Assembly: GCA_963638365.1 (NCBI GenBank)
Contig: CAVHRK010000120.1
Location: 1-64,000 of the forward strand
Reading direction: 5' to 3'
Length of the DNA stretch: 64,000 nucleotides
Source: Suilimivivens sp963638365
Lineage (GTDB): Bacteria; Bacillota; Clostridia; Lachnospirales; Lachnospiraceae
The notes under the pieces were generated by a model. The model was not told the DNA's origin, did no database searches, and was given only the letters and a program-made list of their open reading frames with translations. Made by a program: the position numbers and the translations under genes. Shown here piece by piece: positions 34,697 to 43,303 of the stretch (the stretch's first letter is position 1; every line of letters starts with the position of its first letter).

Positions 34697-35452
34697 TTAA
34701 ACGAAATAAAGGTCACTGCTGTGAGAAAGAATACGATCCAGGGATCCACAGGCCGAGTGAGGCGTATAGGCACCGGTAACAGCACCGGCTGCATAGCTGC
34801 TGACATCGAGGGTAATATCCATGCCGTCACCCTTTAACGTAATCAGGTGAGCGTTCGTGGAAACCGCAGGATCGGAAATGATTGTGGAATGTGTCCGGTC
34901 GAATCCGATGCCGGCAAGTGCAATACAGGCATGTACATTTACATTACGGGGATAAAGGGAGCATACCTCTCTGGTGGGACCGTCATAGACAACGGTGCGT
35001 TCCGTGTCGGTTCTTCCAAGGCTCTTTGGGCTTTTGGTAGTCACAATGGATACTTCCTTCCAGATTTTGCGGCCGTCAAATAAGCCATCGATGCCGAGTA
35101 CGGCTCCGTGTGGAATGTAAACATGATGTCCGTAGGAAGCGTGTAGTTCTTTTACCTTTGCTTCAAAGGCAGGTACAGAAAAAGCAGTTACAGAAAACAG
35201 CATCAGGTCACAATTTTTCAGGATCTGTTCGAGATTCGCATTCAATACGCTGGCGGTTGCACACTCAATGATCAGATCGGTATGGGAATAAAGCTCTTCA
35301 TCGGGAGCGGTGATAACCGGACAGGTGAGTCCGAGATCATTCTGGAAGCCGGGATCCTGAATAAAAGAGATTTCCGTATTTTCCAGTTCCATAATATGTT
35401 TTGCAAGGGCCTTGCCGATTTTGCCACAGCCTAAAAATCCAATTCGTTTCAT
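34697..35452 (-). CDS. Aspartate dehydrogenase-like oxidoreductase
   Basis: A protein of 251 residues. The N-terminal Rossmann motif IGFLGCGKIGKALAKHI is followed by the DUF108-type domain (YIPHGAVLGIDGLF, YPRNVNVHACIALAG, GFDRTHSTIISDP) of L-aspartate dehydrogenases (NadX). The family makes iminoaspartate/oxaloacetate from aspartate with NAD(P). It is divergent from the M20 hydrolase gene at the start of the catabolic island, so it may act on an amino acid produced there. The exact substrate is not shown. Confidence 0.82.
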   Translation of the reverse strand: MKRIGFLGCGKIGKALAKHIMELENTEISFIQDPGFQNDLGLTCPVITAPDEELYSHTDLIIECATASVLNANLEQILKNCDLMLFSVTAFSVPAFEAKVKELHASYGHHVYIPHGAVLGIDGLFDGRKIWKEVSIVTTKSPKSLGRTDTERTVVYDGPTREVCSLYPRNVNVHACIALAGIGFDRTHSTIISDPAVSTNAHLITLKGDGMDITLDVSSYAAGAVTGAYTPHSACGSLDRILSHSSDLYFV

Positions 35453-35613
35453 AAGTATCCTCCTGTTTCATGGTATAAAGTATAAAAATGATGGTATTAC
35501 GAAATAGCTGAGTAGTTATGAATCATGGTACTCCGTAGGAATCCTGGAATCCAATACATAAATTTGTATAGGTCATATAAGTAAAAAACTATAGGGAAAA
35601 TCCGGATTCCGGA

Positions 35614-35643
35614 TTGACACAAAAGTTTCCCTAGTGATATAGT
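35614..35643 (+). promoter_or_regulatory. Sigma-A promoter of the first M20 hydrolase gene
   Basis: TTGACA (35614-35619), 18-bp spacer, TATAGT (35638-35643). Transcription should start near 35650, immediately before a terminator hairpin. Confidence 0.6.
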
Positions 35644-35657
35644 GTGCAAAAGAAATG

Positions 35658-35691
35658 AGAAAGGGCTCACGTATGTGGGCCCTTTTCCCTT
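35658..35691 (+). terminator. Leader terminator before the M20 hydrolase gene
   Basis: AAAGGGCTCAC and GTGGGCCCTTTT form an 11-bp stem with a 4-nt loop followed by a T-rich tail, within the predicted 5' leader. It is one of four leader terminators in the catabolic island. Confidence 0.6.
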
Positions 35692-35726
35692 TTAAGGAAA
35701 ACGAAGGATAAGGAGGCAGGAACGAA

Positions 35727-36911
35727 ATGGAGTATGAGCGTATTAAAGAACATATTATAAAGATTGCAGCGATTGGCGCGCATGAAGACGGAGCAACCAA
35801 CCGGGAATTCGGGACTGAGAATTTCAAACTGGGCCAGAAGGAGGTTGTAAAATATTTTCAGGAATGTGGAATGGAAACGCGGGTAGATACAGCCGGAAAT
35901 GTGCATGGCATTCTTTCGTGTGGAGATCCGGATGCGGAAGAGATCTGGATGGGGTCCCATATTGATACGGTAAATCATGGCGGACCGTTCGACGGTCTGC
36001 TTGGTGTGGTAACGGCAGCGGAAGTGATCCGGGATATGAAGAATTCCGGTGTACATCTTACGAAAACGCTTCATTTAATAGGAACAAACGGGGAAGAAGG
36101 AAATGACATGGGTGGAACCTTCGGAAGCCGTGCCATGATGGGAATGCTTCCTTTAGAAGATGAAAAATATCTGGAGCTGGGAAAGACGTTTGGTTTTTCA
36201 AAGGAAGACCTTGAAAATGCCATCATCGACACCACGAAAGCCAGATGCTGGATCGAGCTTCATATTGAACAGGGACCGACACTGGATAAATATGGAGAAC
36301 AGATTGGGATTGTAACCGGAATTGTTGGGCTGCGGCGTTTCAAAATTACGGTAATGGGACACAGCAATCATGCAGGAACGACGATGATGGCAGACCGGAA
36401 TGATGCATTGGTTCATGCAGCGAGACTGATTCTTATGGGAGATGAGCTTGCAAGGCAGACCGGACACCATTTCGTGGAAACTGTCGGGTTGTTCCAGATC
36501 CATCCATCTTCGGTAGCCGTGATTCCGGACCGTGTGGAAATGGTTCTCGAAATCCGGAATGAGAGTGAAGAGCTGATGGATCAGTTTATGAAGGAATATC
36601 TGGAAAAGGCGAAGGAGCTTGCGGACTTTACGATCGAGCCGGTGGTCAGCAAGGCACCGATCCGGTGTGATCCGGAGCTGATCAAACTTACCGAAGAGAT
36701 TTGTAAGGAGCAGAAGATCCGTTACCGGATTATGCCAAGCGGGGCTACTCATGATGGAAATGCCATGGCAATGAAGATGCCGGTTGGCATGATTTTCGTT
36801 CCGAGCGTCGGCGGAATCAGCCATGATAAAGAGGAATGGACCGAGTGGAAGGATATCTATACCGGAGCCGATGTGTTGGAGCAGGTGCTTTTCCGGCTGG
36901 CAGCTATATAA
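35727..36911 (+). CDS. M20 amidohydrolase: allantoate amidohydrolase / N-carbamoyl-L-amino-acid hydrolase type
   Basis: A protein of 394 residues. Metal-binding motifs of the hydantoinase/carbamoylase group: IWMGSHIDTVNHGGPFDGLLGV, GTNGEEGNDMGGTFGSR and ELHIEQGPTLD. The dimerisation lid domain has HSNHAGTTMMADRNDAL, and the C-terminal His lies in GGISHDKEEWTE. These enzymes hydrolyse N-carbamoyl amino acids or allantoate and release ammonia and carbon dioxide. It opens the catabolic island and would act after the hydantoinase-like enzyme at 48041. Which substrate it prefers cannot be read. Confidence 0.9.
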   Translation: MEYERIKEHIIKIAAIGAHEDGATNREFGTENFKLGQKEVVKYFQECGMETRVDTAGNVHGILSCGDPDAEEIWMGSHIDTVNHGGPFDGLLGVVTAAEVIRDMKNSGVHLTKTLHLIGTNGEEGNDMGGTFGSRAMMGMLPLEDEKYLELGKTFGFSKEDLENAIIDTTKARCWIELHIEQGPTLDKYGEQIGIVTGIVGLRRFKITVMGHSNHAGTTMMADRNDALVHAARLILMGDELARQTGHHFVETVGLFQIHPSSVAVIPDRVEMVLEIRNESEELMDQFMKEYLEKAKELADFTIEPVVSKAPIRCDPELIKLTEEICKEQKIRYRIMPSGATHDGNAMAMKMPVGMIFVPSVGGISHDKEEWTEWKDIYTGADVLEQVLFRLAAI

Positions 36912-36965
36912 AAAATCCATATAAGAGTTATACAAAAATAATTATATAAAATTTATAAAAATAAC

Positions 36966-37077
36966 TTTACAGTTATAAAATGATGTGCTAGAATGCGTTT
37001 AACAACTTGATAAGGTGATTGAAAACAAAGTCGTTTTCCTGGTGGTATACCATGAAAGCGGCTTTTTTCTTTTTTAG
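36966..37077 (+). promoter_or_regulatory. Promoter plus terminator leader of the ABC importer operon (ANTAR-like)
   Basis: Promoter TTTACA (36966-36971), 17 bp, extended -10 TAGAAT (36989-36994). The leader contains a hairpin GAAAAC/GTTTTC (37021-37038) with hexaloop AAAGTC, having A at loop position 1 and G at 4. The same bases AAAGTCGTTTTC (37027-37038) also pair with GAAAGCGGCTTT (37054-37065), making a terminator followed by a T-rich run. The two structures exclude each other. The block 37015-37043 recurs almost exactly at 51355-51383. Confidence 0.65.
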
Positions 37078-37123
37078 TTCATCAGGTTGTTTCTCTAAAA
37101 TTACACCGCAGGAGGAAAAGAGT

Positions 37124-38323
37124 ATGAAAAAATTATTAGCGATGATTATGACATCAGCGATGGTGTTATCACTGGCAGGATGTGGATCGGCAGCAGGATC
37201 TACGACAACCGCATCGACAGGAAGCAGCGAAGCTTCTTCAACGGAAATGCCCGATACCATTAAGATCGGTGTGATGGGAACCTTTTCCGGAGAGCAGGCC
37301 GTCGATGGACAGAATATGCAGGGTGCCATCGATCTGGTAAAGAAAGAACTGGAAGAGGCAGGTGGACTTGAAGTAAACGGCACCATGCATCAGGTAGAAT
37401 TCATTATCGGTGATACCGAAGGAAAACCGGAGCAGGCCGTAAATGTTATGCAGAAATTAATCCAGCAGGATGGAGTCGTTGGTGTTCTCGGACCGAACAA
37501 CTCTTCGGACTGTTTATCTTCATATGAAGTTGCACAGGCAGCCGGTGTTCCCTGTATCTCCAATACAGGAACGAACATCCAGGTAACCCAGGTTGGTGAT
37601 TATTGTTTCCGGGCCTGCTTCATTGATCCGTTCCAGGGCAAGGTAGTAGCCAAGTTTGCATTGGAAGATTGTGGAGCAAAGACCGCAGCAGTTCTTTACA
37701 ATAACGCAGATGCTTACAGCACCGGTCTTCAGGAAGCCTTCTGTGATGCCTTTAAGGCAGGCGGCGGAGAAATCGTTGCACTTGAAGCGTTTGCAGGAAC
37801 CGAAGTGAAGGATTACAGCGCACAGCTTACCGCTATTCAGAATGCAGATCCGGATGTGTTCTTCGTACCGACACAGATTAATATGATCCCGATGATTTTA
37901 CAGCAGACAAGAGCAATGGGTATTGATTGCCAGTTATTAGGCTGTGACTCCTGGGATTACGATTATATGCCAAGCCTTGTCGGGGAAGATGTGGTAGAAG
38001 GTTCGCTTTATGTAACAGGATTCTCTCCGGCAGCGGACAGCGCAAAGGATTTCGTAGCAGCATACAGTGAGTTAAATGGTTTTGAGCCAAGCTTCTGTTC
38101 CAGCATGATGTATGAAGCAGCACATATCATGTTAAGCGGTATTCAGAGTGCAGGCAGTGTAGACGGTGCAGCACTTCGTGATGCGATTGCAGCAAGCAAC
38201 CTCGATCTTCCTTCCGGAAACCTTACCTACGATGCAGATCGTAACCCGGTAAAGGATGGAACCATTATCAAAGTAGTAAACGGAAAACGTGAATTCTACA
38301 AAACAATTAATTTGAACGACTAA
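37124..38323 (+). CDS. Branched-chain-type ABC transporter substrate-binding lipoprotein
   Basis: A protein of 399 residues from ATG 37124, which has AGGAGG upstream; the longer frame runs into the leader terminator and is not translated. The signal peptide ends with lipobox LAGC (Cys near 21), followed by a Ser/Thr-rich linker and a Peripla_BP_6 domain (IKIGVMGTFSGEQAVDGQN, VVGVLGPNNSSDCLSSY). First gene of a five-gene LivJHMGF-type importer. In this setting the ligand may be a ureide or an amino acid derivative rather than leucine. Confidence 0.92.
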   Translation: MKKLLAMIMTSAMVLSLAGCGSAAGSTTTASTGSSEASSTEMPDTIKIGVMGTFSGEQAVDGQNMQGAIDLVKKELEEAGGLEVNGTMHQVEFIIGDTEGKPEQAVNVMQKLIQQDGVVGVLGPNNSSDCLSSYEVAQAAGVPCISNTGTNIQVTQVGDYCFRACFIDPFQGKVVAKFALEDCGAKTAAVLYNNADAYSTGLQEAFCDAFKAGGGEIVALEAFAGTEVKDYSAQLTAIQNADPDVFFVPTQINMIPMILQQTRAMGIDCQLLGCDSWDYDYMPSLVGEDVVEGSLYVTGFSPAADSAKDFVAAYSELNGFEPSFCSSMMYEAAHIMLSGIQSAGSVDGAALRDAIAASNLDLPSGNLTYDADRNPVKDGTIIKVVNGKREFYKTINLND

Positions 38324-38351
38324 GAATCAGGCACGAACAAGGAGGGCAATT

Positions 38352-39254
38352 ATGGCTGTTTTTCTTCAACTTTTAGTATATGGATTACAGTTGGGCAGTA
38401 TTTATGCTTTGCTGGCAATCGGATATACCATGGTATTCGGAATCATCAAGATGATCAATATGGCACATTGCGATTTCCTGATGATGGGATGTTATATCGT
38501 ATACTTTCTCGTATCTGTCTTTTTCGGAGGCGAGATGATTGGACCGGCAGTTGCGCTCCTTGTAGTCATGCTGGGATCCGGTGTGATCGGCATGGTAGGT
38601 GTCGGCATTGAACGGGTTGCCTACCGGCCACTCCGGAACAGACCGACCATTATGTGTATGATTTCCGCAATTGGTGTATCCATTTTCACACAGAACTTAT
38701 TCCGGGCGGTTCCCTTTATTGGACCGAATCCCCGCTCCTTCCCACAGTTGATTCAGGATTTCCTGATTCAGGTGGGACCCGTTAAGATCAGCTTTACACG
38801 TATTATCACCATTGTTTTATCCATTATCATTATGCTGCTTTTATTCTGGCTGATCCAGAAGAGTAAAATCGGTATGCAGATGCGTGCCGTATCCAATGAC
38901 AAGGATGCTGCCTGCCTCATGGGAATCAACATCAACCGGGTTATTTCCATTACCTTCTTTATCGGAGCATTCTTAGCAGCCGTATCCGGAACCTTTTATG
39001 CAAGCTCTTATCCGGTATTGCAGCCGACAATGGCAACCACACTTGGTAACAAAGCATTCATCGCCGCAGTAGTCGGTGGAATCGGAGACATCCGTGGAGC
39101 CGTGCTTGGAGGTTTTATTATCGGAGTTACCGAGATTCTGGTAACCTCTGTCTGGTCTGATTTTGCCTATGGCTTCTGCTTCCTGATTCTGATCCTGATC
39201 TTGTTAATCAAGCCGGAAGGAATTCTTGGAAAGCCTGTGAAAGAGAAGGTGTAG
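38352..39254 (+). CDS. LivH-type ABC transporter permease
   Basis: A protein of 300 residues with about eight membrane helices. The N-terminus has GLQLGSIYALLAIGYTMVFGIIKMINMAH and the C-terminal region has the EAA-like AAVVGGIGDIRGAVLGGFIIG. It forms the channel with the LivM-type protein. It starts 28 nt after the binding protein gene. Confidence 0.93.
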   Translation: MAVFLQLLVYGLQLGSIYALLAIGYTMVFGIIKMINMAHCDFLMMGCYIVYFLVSVFFGGEMIGPAVALLVVMLGSGVIGMVGVGIERVAYRPLRNRPTIMCMISAIGVSIFTQNLFRAVPFIGPNPRSFPQLIQDFLIQVGPVKISFTRIITIVLSIIIMLLLFWLIQKSKIGMQMRAVSNDKDAACLMGININRVISITFFIGAFLAAVSGTFYASSYPVLQPTMATTLGNKAFIAAVVGGIGDIRGAVLGGFIIGVTEILVTSVWSDFAYGFCFLILILILLIKPEGILGKPVKEKV

Positions 39255-39257
39255 CGT

Positions 39258-40304
39258 ATGAAAAAAGCAGCAGTACTTTTGAAAAAGAATATCGAATTCC
39301 CCATTATGATTCTGGTGTATGTACTTTTTACCGTGCTTCATAATTTCGGAATTATTAACTCCTATATCATGCAGGTAGCGATGCTTGCCTGTATTTACAT
39401 CATCGTAACTGAATCGTTGAATATCTTAAATGGTATGACGGGCCTTTCCTCGCTGGGACAGGCAGGCTTCATGTCGGTAGGTGCTTATGTATCCGCGATT
39501 ATTACCACTTATGTATTCAAGGCATCGACCATGTCAAAACCGGTCCAGATCCTTTTATTTCTGGCAGCAACGGTGATTGCAGGACTGGTTTCCGCACTGT
39601 TTGGACTGATCATCGGAGTTCCTTCCTTAAGACTCCGTGGTGATTATCTGGCGATCGTTACCTTAGGCTTTTGTGAAGTGATCCGTGCGATCTGGCGAAT
39701 TGTTCCTTCCAGCATTGCAGGTGGTGCTTACGGACTTACCGGTATTCCCAATATTGCGAATTTCTTCTGGGTATACCTGATTATGATTATTGCCATTTAC
39801 TTTTGCAGAAATTACATGGATTCCTCTTACGGCCGTGCGTGTCTTGCGATCCGCGACAATGAAATTGCCGCAGATGCCATGGGAATCAACTGCTTCCGTT
39901 ACAAAATTCTGGCATTTATGACTTCTGCATTTTTAGCCGGAATTGCAGGAAGCTTATATGCACATTTATTAAGCTACATCCATCCGGATGTGTTCAGTTA
40001 TTCCAAGTCCTCCGATTTCCTGGTATATCTGTACGCCGGTGGTGTCGGAAGTATTTCCGGAGCAATGCTTGGCGCGTTATGCCTTACCGTGTTACCGGAA
40101 ATCCTCCGTTTCCTGCAGGATTGGCGTCTGGTGATTTACGGCGCATTACTGTTATGTATCATTTTATTCCGGCCGACCGGTATCTTCGGTGGAAGAGAAT
40201 TTGCTTTCCTTAAGTTAAAGACCGGAGGCATTAAGGTATTCGGATTCAGCAGTCTGAAGTTCAAAGGCAGAAAGACAAAGAAGGATATGGAGGTAAGCAG
40301 ATGA
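39258..40304 (+). CDS. LivM-type ABC transporter permease
   Basis: A protein of 348 residues with about nine membrane helices. Family motifs are GMTGLSSLGQAGFMSVGAY and RLRGDYLAIVTLGFCEVIR-like sequence, plus AGGVGSISGAMLGA. The tail is positively charged. It overlaps the LivG-type gene by 4 nt. Confidence 0.93.
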   Translation: MKKAAVLLKKNIEFPIMILVYVLFTVLHNFGIINSYIMQVAMLACIYIIVTESLNILNGMTGLSSLGQAGFMSVGAYVSAIITTYVFKASTMSKPVQILLFLAATVIAGLVSALFGLIIGVPSLRLRGDYLAIVTLGFCEVIRAIWRIVPSSIAGGAYGLTGIPNIANFFWVYLIMIIAIYFCRNYMDSSYGRACLAIRDNEIAADAMGINCFRYKILAFMTSAFLAGIAGSLYAHLLSYIHPDVFSYSKSSDFLVYLYAGGVGSISGAMLGALCLTVLPEILRFLQDWRLVIYGALLLCIILFRPTGIFGGREFAFLKLKTGGIKVFGFSSLKFKGRKTKKDMEVSR

Positions 40305-41077
40305 GTGTATTAAAAGCAGAACATATCTCAATTGAATTTGGTGGTCTGGTTGCCGTAGATGACTTTAACCTTGAAATCAACGAAGGAGAGCTGTGGGCGA
40401 TCATCGGACCGAACGGTGCAGGCAAAACCACCGTGTTTAACATGCTTACCGGCATTTATCAGCCGACCAGAGGATTTGTTTATCTGGACGGAAAACTGAT
40501 GAACGGCAAGAAGCCCTATGAATTTACCAGGGCAGGAGCAGCAAGAACCTTTCAGAACATCCGGCTTTTTGGTGGAAGCTCTGTGCTGGATAATGTAAAG
40601 ATGGCACATACCGTAGATTGTAACTATGGGTACATGGATATGCTGCTTCGTACCCCGAAATATAAGAAGGAAGAGGAGCGGATTACAAAGGAGTCCATGG
40701 AACTTCTGGATATGTTTGGTCTTGCAGATAAAAAAGATTACTTCGCCACACAGCTTCCCTACGGAGAACAGCGAAGGCTCGAGATTGTAAGAGCACTTGC
40801 TACCAAACCGAGGATCCTTCTTCTGGATGAGCCGGCAGCCGGTATGAGCCCCGGAGAAATTGATGAAGTCATTGAACTGATCAACAAGGTTCATAAGGAA
40901 CTGAACCAGACGATCGTCATGATTGAACATCATATGAAATTTGTCATGAGTATTGCACAGCAGATTAAGGTTCTGGAATTTGGCCGGACGATTTCCGAAG
41001 GAAAGCCGGAATACATTCAGAACGATCCGCTCGTAATTGCAGCGTATTTGGGAGGTGATCCGGATGCCCATGCTTGA
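40301..41077 (+). CDS. LivG-type ABC transporter ATPase
   Basis: A protein of 258 residues. Walker A GPNGAGKTT, a signature region in which the usual LSGG is LPYGEQRR, Walker B ILLLDEPAAGMSP, and switch His in IEHHMKFV. LPYG instead of LSGG is normal for LivG. The C-terminus matches the BCA-type tail (AYLGG). The end overlaps the LivF-type gene by 14 nt. Confidence 0.93.
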   Translation: MSVLKAEHISIEFGGLVAVDDFNLEINEGELWAIIGPNGAGKTTVFNMLTGIYQPTRGFVYLDGKLMNGKKPYEFTRAGAARTFQNIRLFGGSSVLDNVKMAHTVDCNYGYMDMLLRTPKYKKEEERITKESMELLDMFGLADKKDYFATQLPYGEQRRLEIVRALATKPRILLLDEPAAGMSPGEIDEVIELINKVHKELNQTIVMIEHHMKFVMSIAQQIKVLEFGRTISEGKPEYIQNDPLVIAAYLGGDPDAHA

Positions 41078-41774
41078 TGTAAAAGATTTAAGTGTACATT
41101 ATGGTGCGATCAAAGCACTTCAGGAAGTCAATTTTCATGTAGACGAGGGCGAGATCGTTGCCCTGATCGGTTCAAATGGCGCTGGAAAGACAACGACCCT
41201 GCGAACCATTTCCGGACTGGAACGTTCCTGTCATGGAGAAATCCTTTTTCACGGAACGAACATCTGCAGAACCCCATCCGATAAGATCGTGGGAATGGGA
41301 ATTGCCCATGTACCGGAAGGAAGACGTGTTTTTACCAATTTTACGGTTTTGGATAATCTGAAAATTGCAGCCTCCTTAAGAAAGGACCGGGCGGCAATTA
41401 AAAAGGATATTGATGCAGTCTTTGAACGGTTTCCACGATTAAAGGAACGAATGAACCAGTCCGCATTAACACTCTCCGGTGGAGAGCAGCAGATGCTTGC
41501 GGTTGGGCGTGTCATGGTAACCGGAGGCCAGCTTATTATGATGGACGAGCCTTCGATGGGACTTGCACCGATGATTGTAGAAGAGATTTTTAAGGTAATT
41601 GTTGAGATGCGGGAAGCAGGAAAAACCATTTTGCTGGTAGAACAAAATGCCATGATGGCATTGAAGACCGCAGACCGTGCTTATGTTTATGAAACAGGGC
41701 GTGTCCGCTTTGACGGAAATGCACGTGATATGCTGAATAACCCGATCGTAAAGGAAACCTATCTGGGAACCTGA
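41064..41774 (+). CDS. LivF-type ABC transporter ATPase
   Basis: A protein of 236 residues from ATG 41064, which has GGAGG at 8-nt spacing; the frame opens earlier within LivG. Walker A GSNGAGKTT, signature LSGGEQQ, Walker B LIMMDEPSMGLAP and switch His-region LLVEQNA. It pairs with the LivG-type ATPase. Confidence 0.93.
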   Translation: MPMLDVKDLSVHYGAIKALQEVNFHVDEGEIVALIGSNGAGKTTTLRTISGLERSCHGEILFHGTNICRTPSDKIVGMGIAHVPEGRRVFTNFTVLDNLKIAASLRKDRAAIKKDIDAVFERFPRLKERMNQSALTLSGGEQQMLAVGRVMVTGGQLIMMDEPSMGLAPMIVEEIFKVIVEMREAGKTILLVEQNAMMALKTADRAYVYETGRVRFDGNARDMLNNPIVKETYLGT

Positions 41775-41814
41775 CCGGGAGAAAAATTATCAGAAGCGGA
41801 AGGAGGGATCTGGA

Positions 41815-42144
41815 ATGAAGATTGTGTGGGATGACCAGAAGTTAGAGGATTATGCTTACCAGAGTGAATTTGGTTACAACATGAACCAGCTTACGAAAAA
41901 GAACTGGATGATAGGTAATATTTTCGGAGGTATTGTTCTCGGAGCACTGATGGCATGGGTACTGTTTGCCATTCCCGATACCGTCTTTTCCGATCCGACC
42001 CGAATGGTTCTTGGTATTTTAATTGCCGGAATTACCCGGTTCATGGAGAATCGTGCAGAACGGAGTACGAAGATGGCACAGGCCGCAATGGTGCTTACGT
42101 TTGTGGCAGGAATGCTTATCTATATGGCAGGCCTTATATCGTAA
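41815..42144 (+). CDS. Small three-helix membrane protein of unknown function
   Basis: A protein of 109 residues I do not recognise. A soluble Tyr/Asp-rich start (KIVWDDQKLEDYAYQSEFGY) precedes hydrophobic segments at about 32-52, 60-75 and 87-107, with a charged stretch ENRAERSTK between the last two. A good AGGAGG ribosome site and its place 41 nt after the LivF-type gene suggest an accessory of the importer or of the enzymes that follow. Confidence 0.7.
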   Translation: MKIVWDDQKLEDYAYQSEFGYNMNQLTKKNWMIGNIFGGIVLGALMAWVLFAIPDTVFSDPTRMVLGILIAGITRFMENRAERSTKMAQAAMVLTFVAGMLIYMAGLIS

Positions 42145-42160
42145 GGAAGGGAGAAGCGTT

Positions 42161-42568
42161 ATGGGAATTGAGAACAGTGTGGTTTTTCTTCCGGTAACCG
42201 ATATCGAACGGACAACCCGGTTTTATACCGAAGTGGTTGGTTTTCAGAAGGTACAGGAACAATCCGGTGGAATCTGCCGGATCTTTGATACCGGATATGG
42301 ATATCTGGGGTTCTGCCAGTATCCGGATGACCGTCCAACATTAGGAGGACAGGTTGGGGTGTGTCTTTCCTTTAACTGTCACGATGAAGCGGATGTGGAC
42401 AGGCAGTATGAACGCCTGTGTTCGCAAAAATGTGAAGTTACCGGCAAGCCCCGGTACATGGAGAATTTCCCGGTATATGGATTCTTCGTATCGGATCCGG
42501 ATGGCTATAAGGTCGAATTTCAATACATTCTGCTTCCCGATCAGCAGCTGACGGGTGGCAGGAAATAA
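42161..42568 (+). CDS. VOC/glyoxalase-fold protein
   Basis: A protein of 135 residues from ATG 42161, preceded by GGAAGGGAG; the open frame extends upstream into the previous gene. The vicinal-oxygen-chelate pattern is VVFLPVTDIERTTRFYTEVVGF with FFVSDPDGYKVEFQY at the end, including a likely Glu ligand. The family includes glyoxalases, dioxygenases and epimerases. It may handle an intermediate of the island; the reaction is unknown. Confidence 0.82.
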   Translation: MGIENSVVFLPVTDIERTTRFYTEVVGFQKVQEQSGGICRIFDTGYGYLGFCQYPDDRPTLGGQVGVCLSFNCHDEADVDRQYERLCSQKCEVTGKPRYMENFPVYGFFVSDPDGYKVEFQYILLPDQQLTGGRK

Positions 42569-42639
42569 AGCAGTCAATGACAGGGAAACCCTGTTATGAA
42601 TAAAAGTCCAAAGGGACGTTAAACATGGAGGAAAAAATT

Positions 42640-43257
42640 ATGGCAAAGATTACAGCAGAACAGTTAGCAGCAATGAAACCCTGGCAGTTGGATGCCATTG
42701 CAGATACCGACATCAGTTACTGTGAAGCAACCAGAGGAAGAGAATTTATTATCCGTATGAGCACAGGTGCTGATCCGGTCAAGGCAATTACCGAATTTGC
42801 AAAGAAAGCAAATATCAAATATGGAAAGATCCATGCAACCTTTATGGGCGGCTTTGAACCCTGTGACTATCTGGTATGGGTTCCGGATAAGGATGATAAG
42901 GAAAACTGGCACTTGGAAAGAACCGCTTCGGTGGATAACTTAAGCATGCTGATCTCCATCGGTGGAATGATCGGACAGAAAACCGGAGCAGACGGCAAGG
43001 AAGAACCGTTCTGTGCGATCCACTTTGTTGCAGGCGGCGGCTGGAATGTTCCGCAGGCGTTCGGTGGACACCTGGTAGAAGGAACCAAGGTAAAGGGTTG
43101 TATGCAGTGCTTTGTAACCGAACTTGTAGATATTGAGAGACAGGAGCCTGTGGATGTTTATAACGAATCCGATACGTTCCCGGAGAACTTCTATGTAAAT
43201 ACAAAGACCGGTGAGAACTATACCATCGTAGAGGGCGAACTGAAAGTAAATAAATAA
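42640..43257 (+). CDS. PPC/DUF296-domain protein
   Basis: A protein of 205 residues from ATG 42640, which has GGAGG upstream. The core shows FIIRMSTGADPVKAITEFAKK, KIHATFMGGFEP, AIHFVAGGGWN and GGHLVEG, the His-rich and glycine-rich pattern of PD1-like (PPC) domains. In bacteria the domain is a trimeric, possibly metal-binding protein of unknown role. It sits within the enzyme run, so an enzymatic or sensory role in the pathway is possible. Confidence 0.8.
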   Translation: MAKITAEQLAAMKPWQLDAIADTDISYCEATRGREFIIRMSTGADPVKAITEFAKKANIKYGKIHATFMGGFEPCDYLVWVPDKDDKENWHLERTASVDNLSMLISIGGMIGQKTGADGKEEPFCAIHFVAGGGWNVPQAFGGHLVEGTKVKGCMQCFVTELVDIERQEPVDVYNESDTFPENFYVNTKTGENYTIVEGELKVNK

Positions 43258-43303
43258 GGAAAAAGACGTTTCAGGAAGAAACGACAGATGTGGAGAGATG
43301 ACT

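Noticed and set aside
37019..37123. Longer N-terminus of the ABC binding protein
   Set aside because: The extension translates the leader hairpin and its T run; the signal peptide with lipobox starts at 37124 with a good ribosome site.
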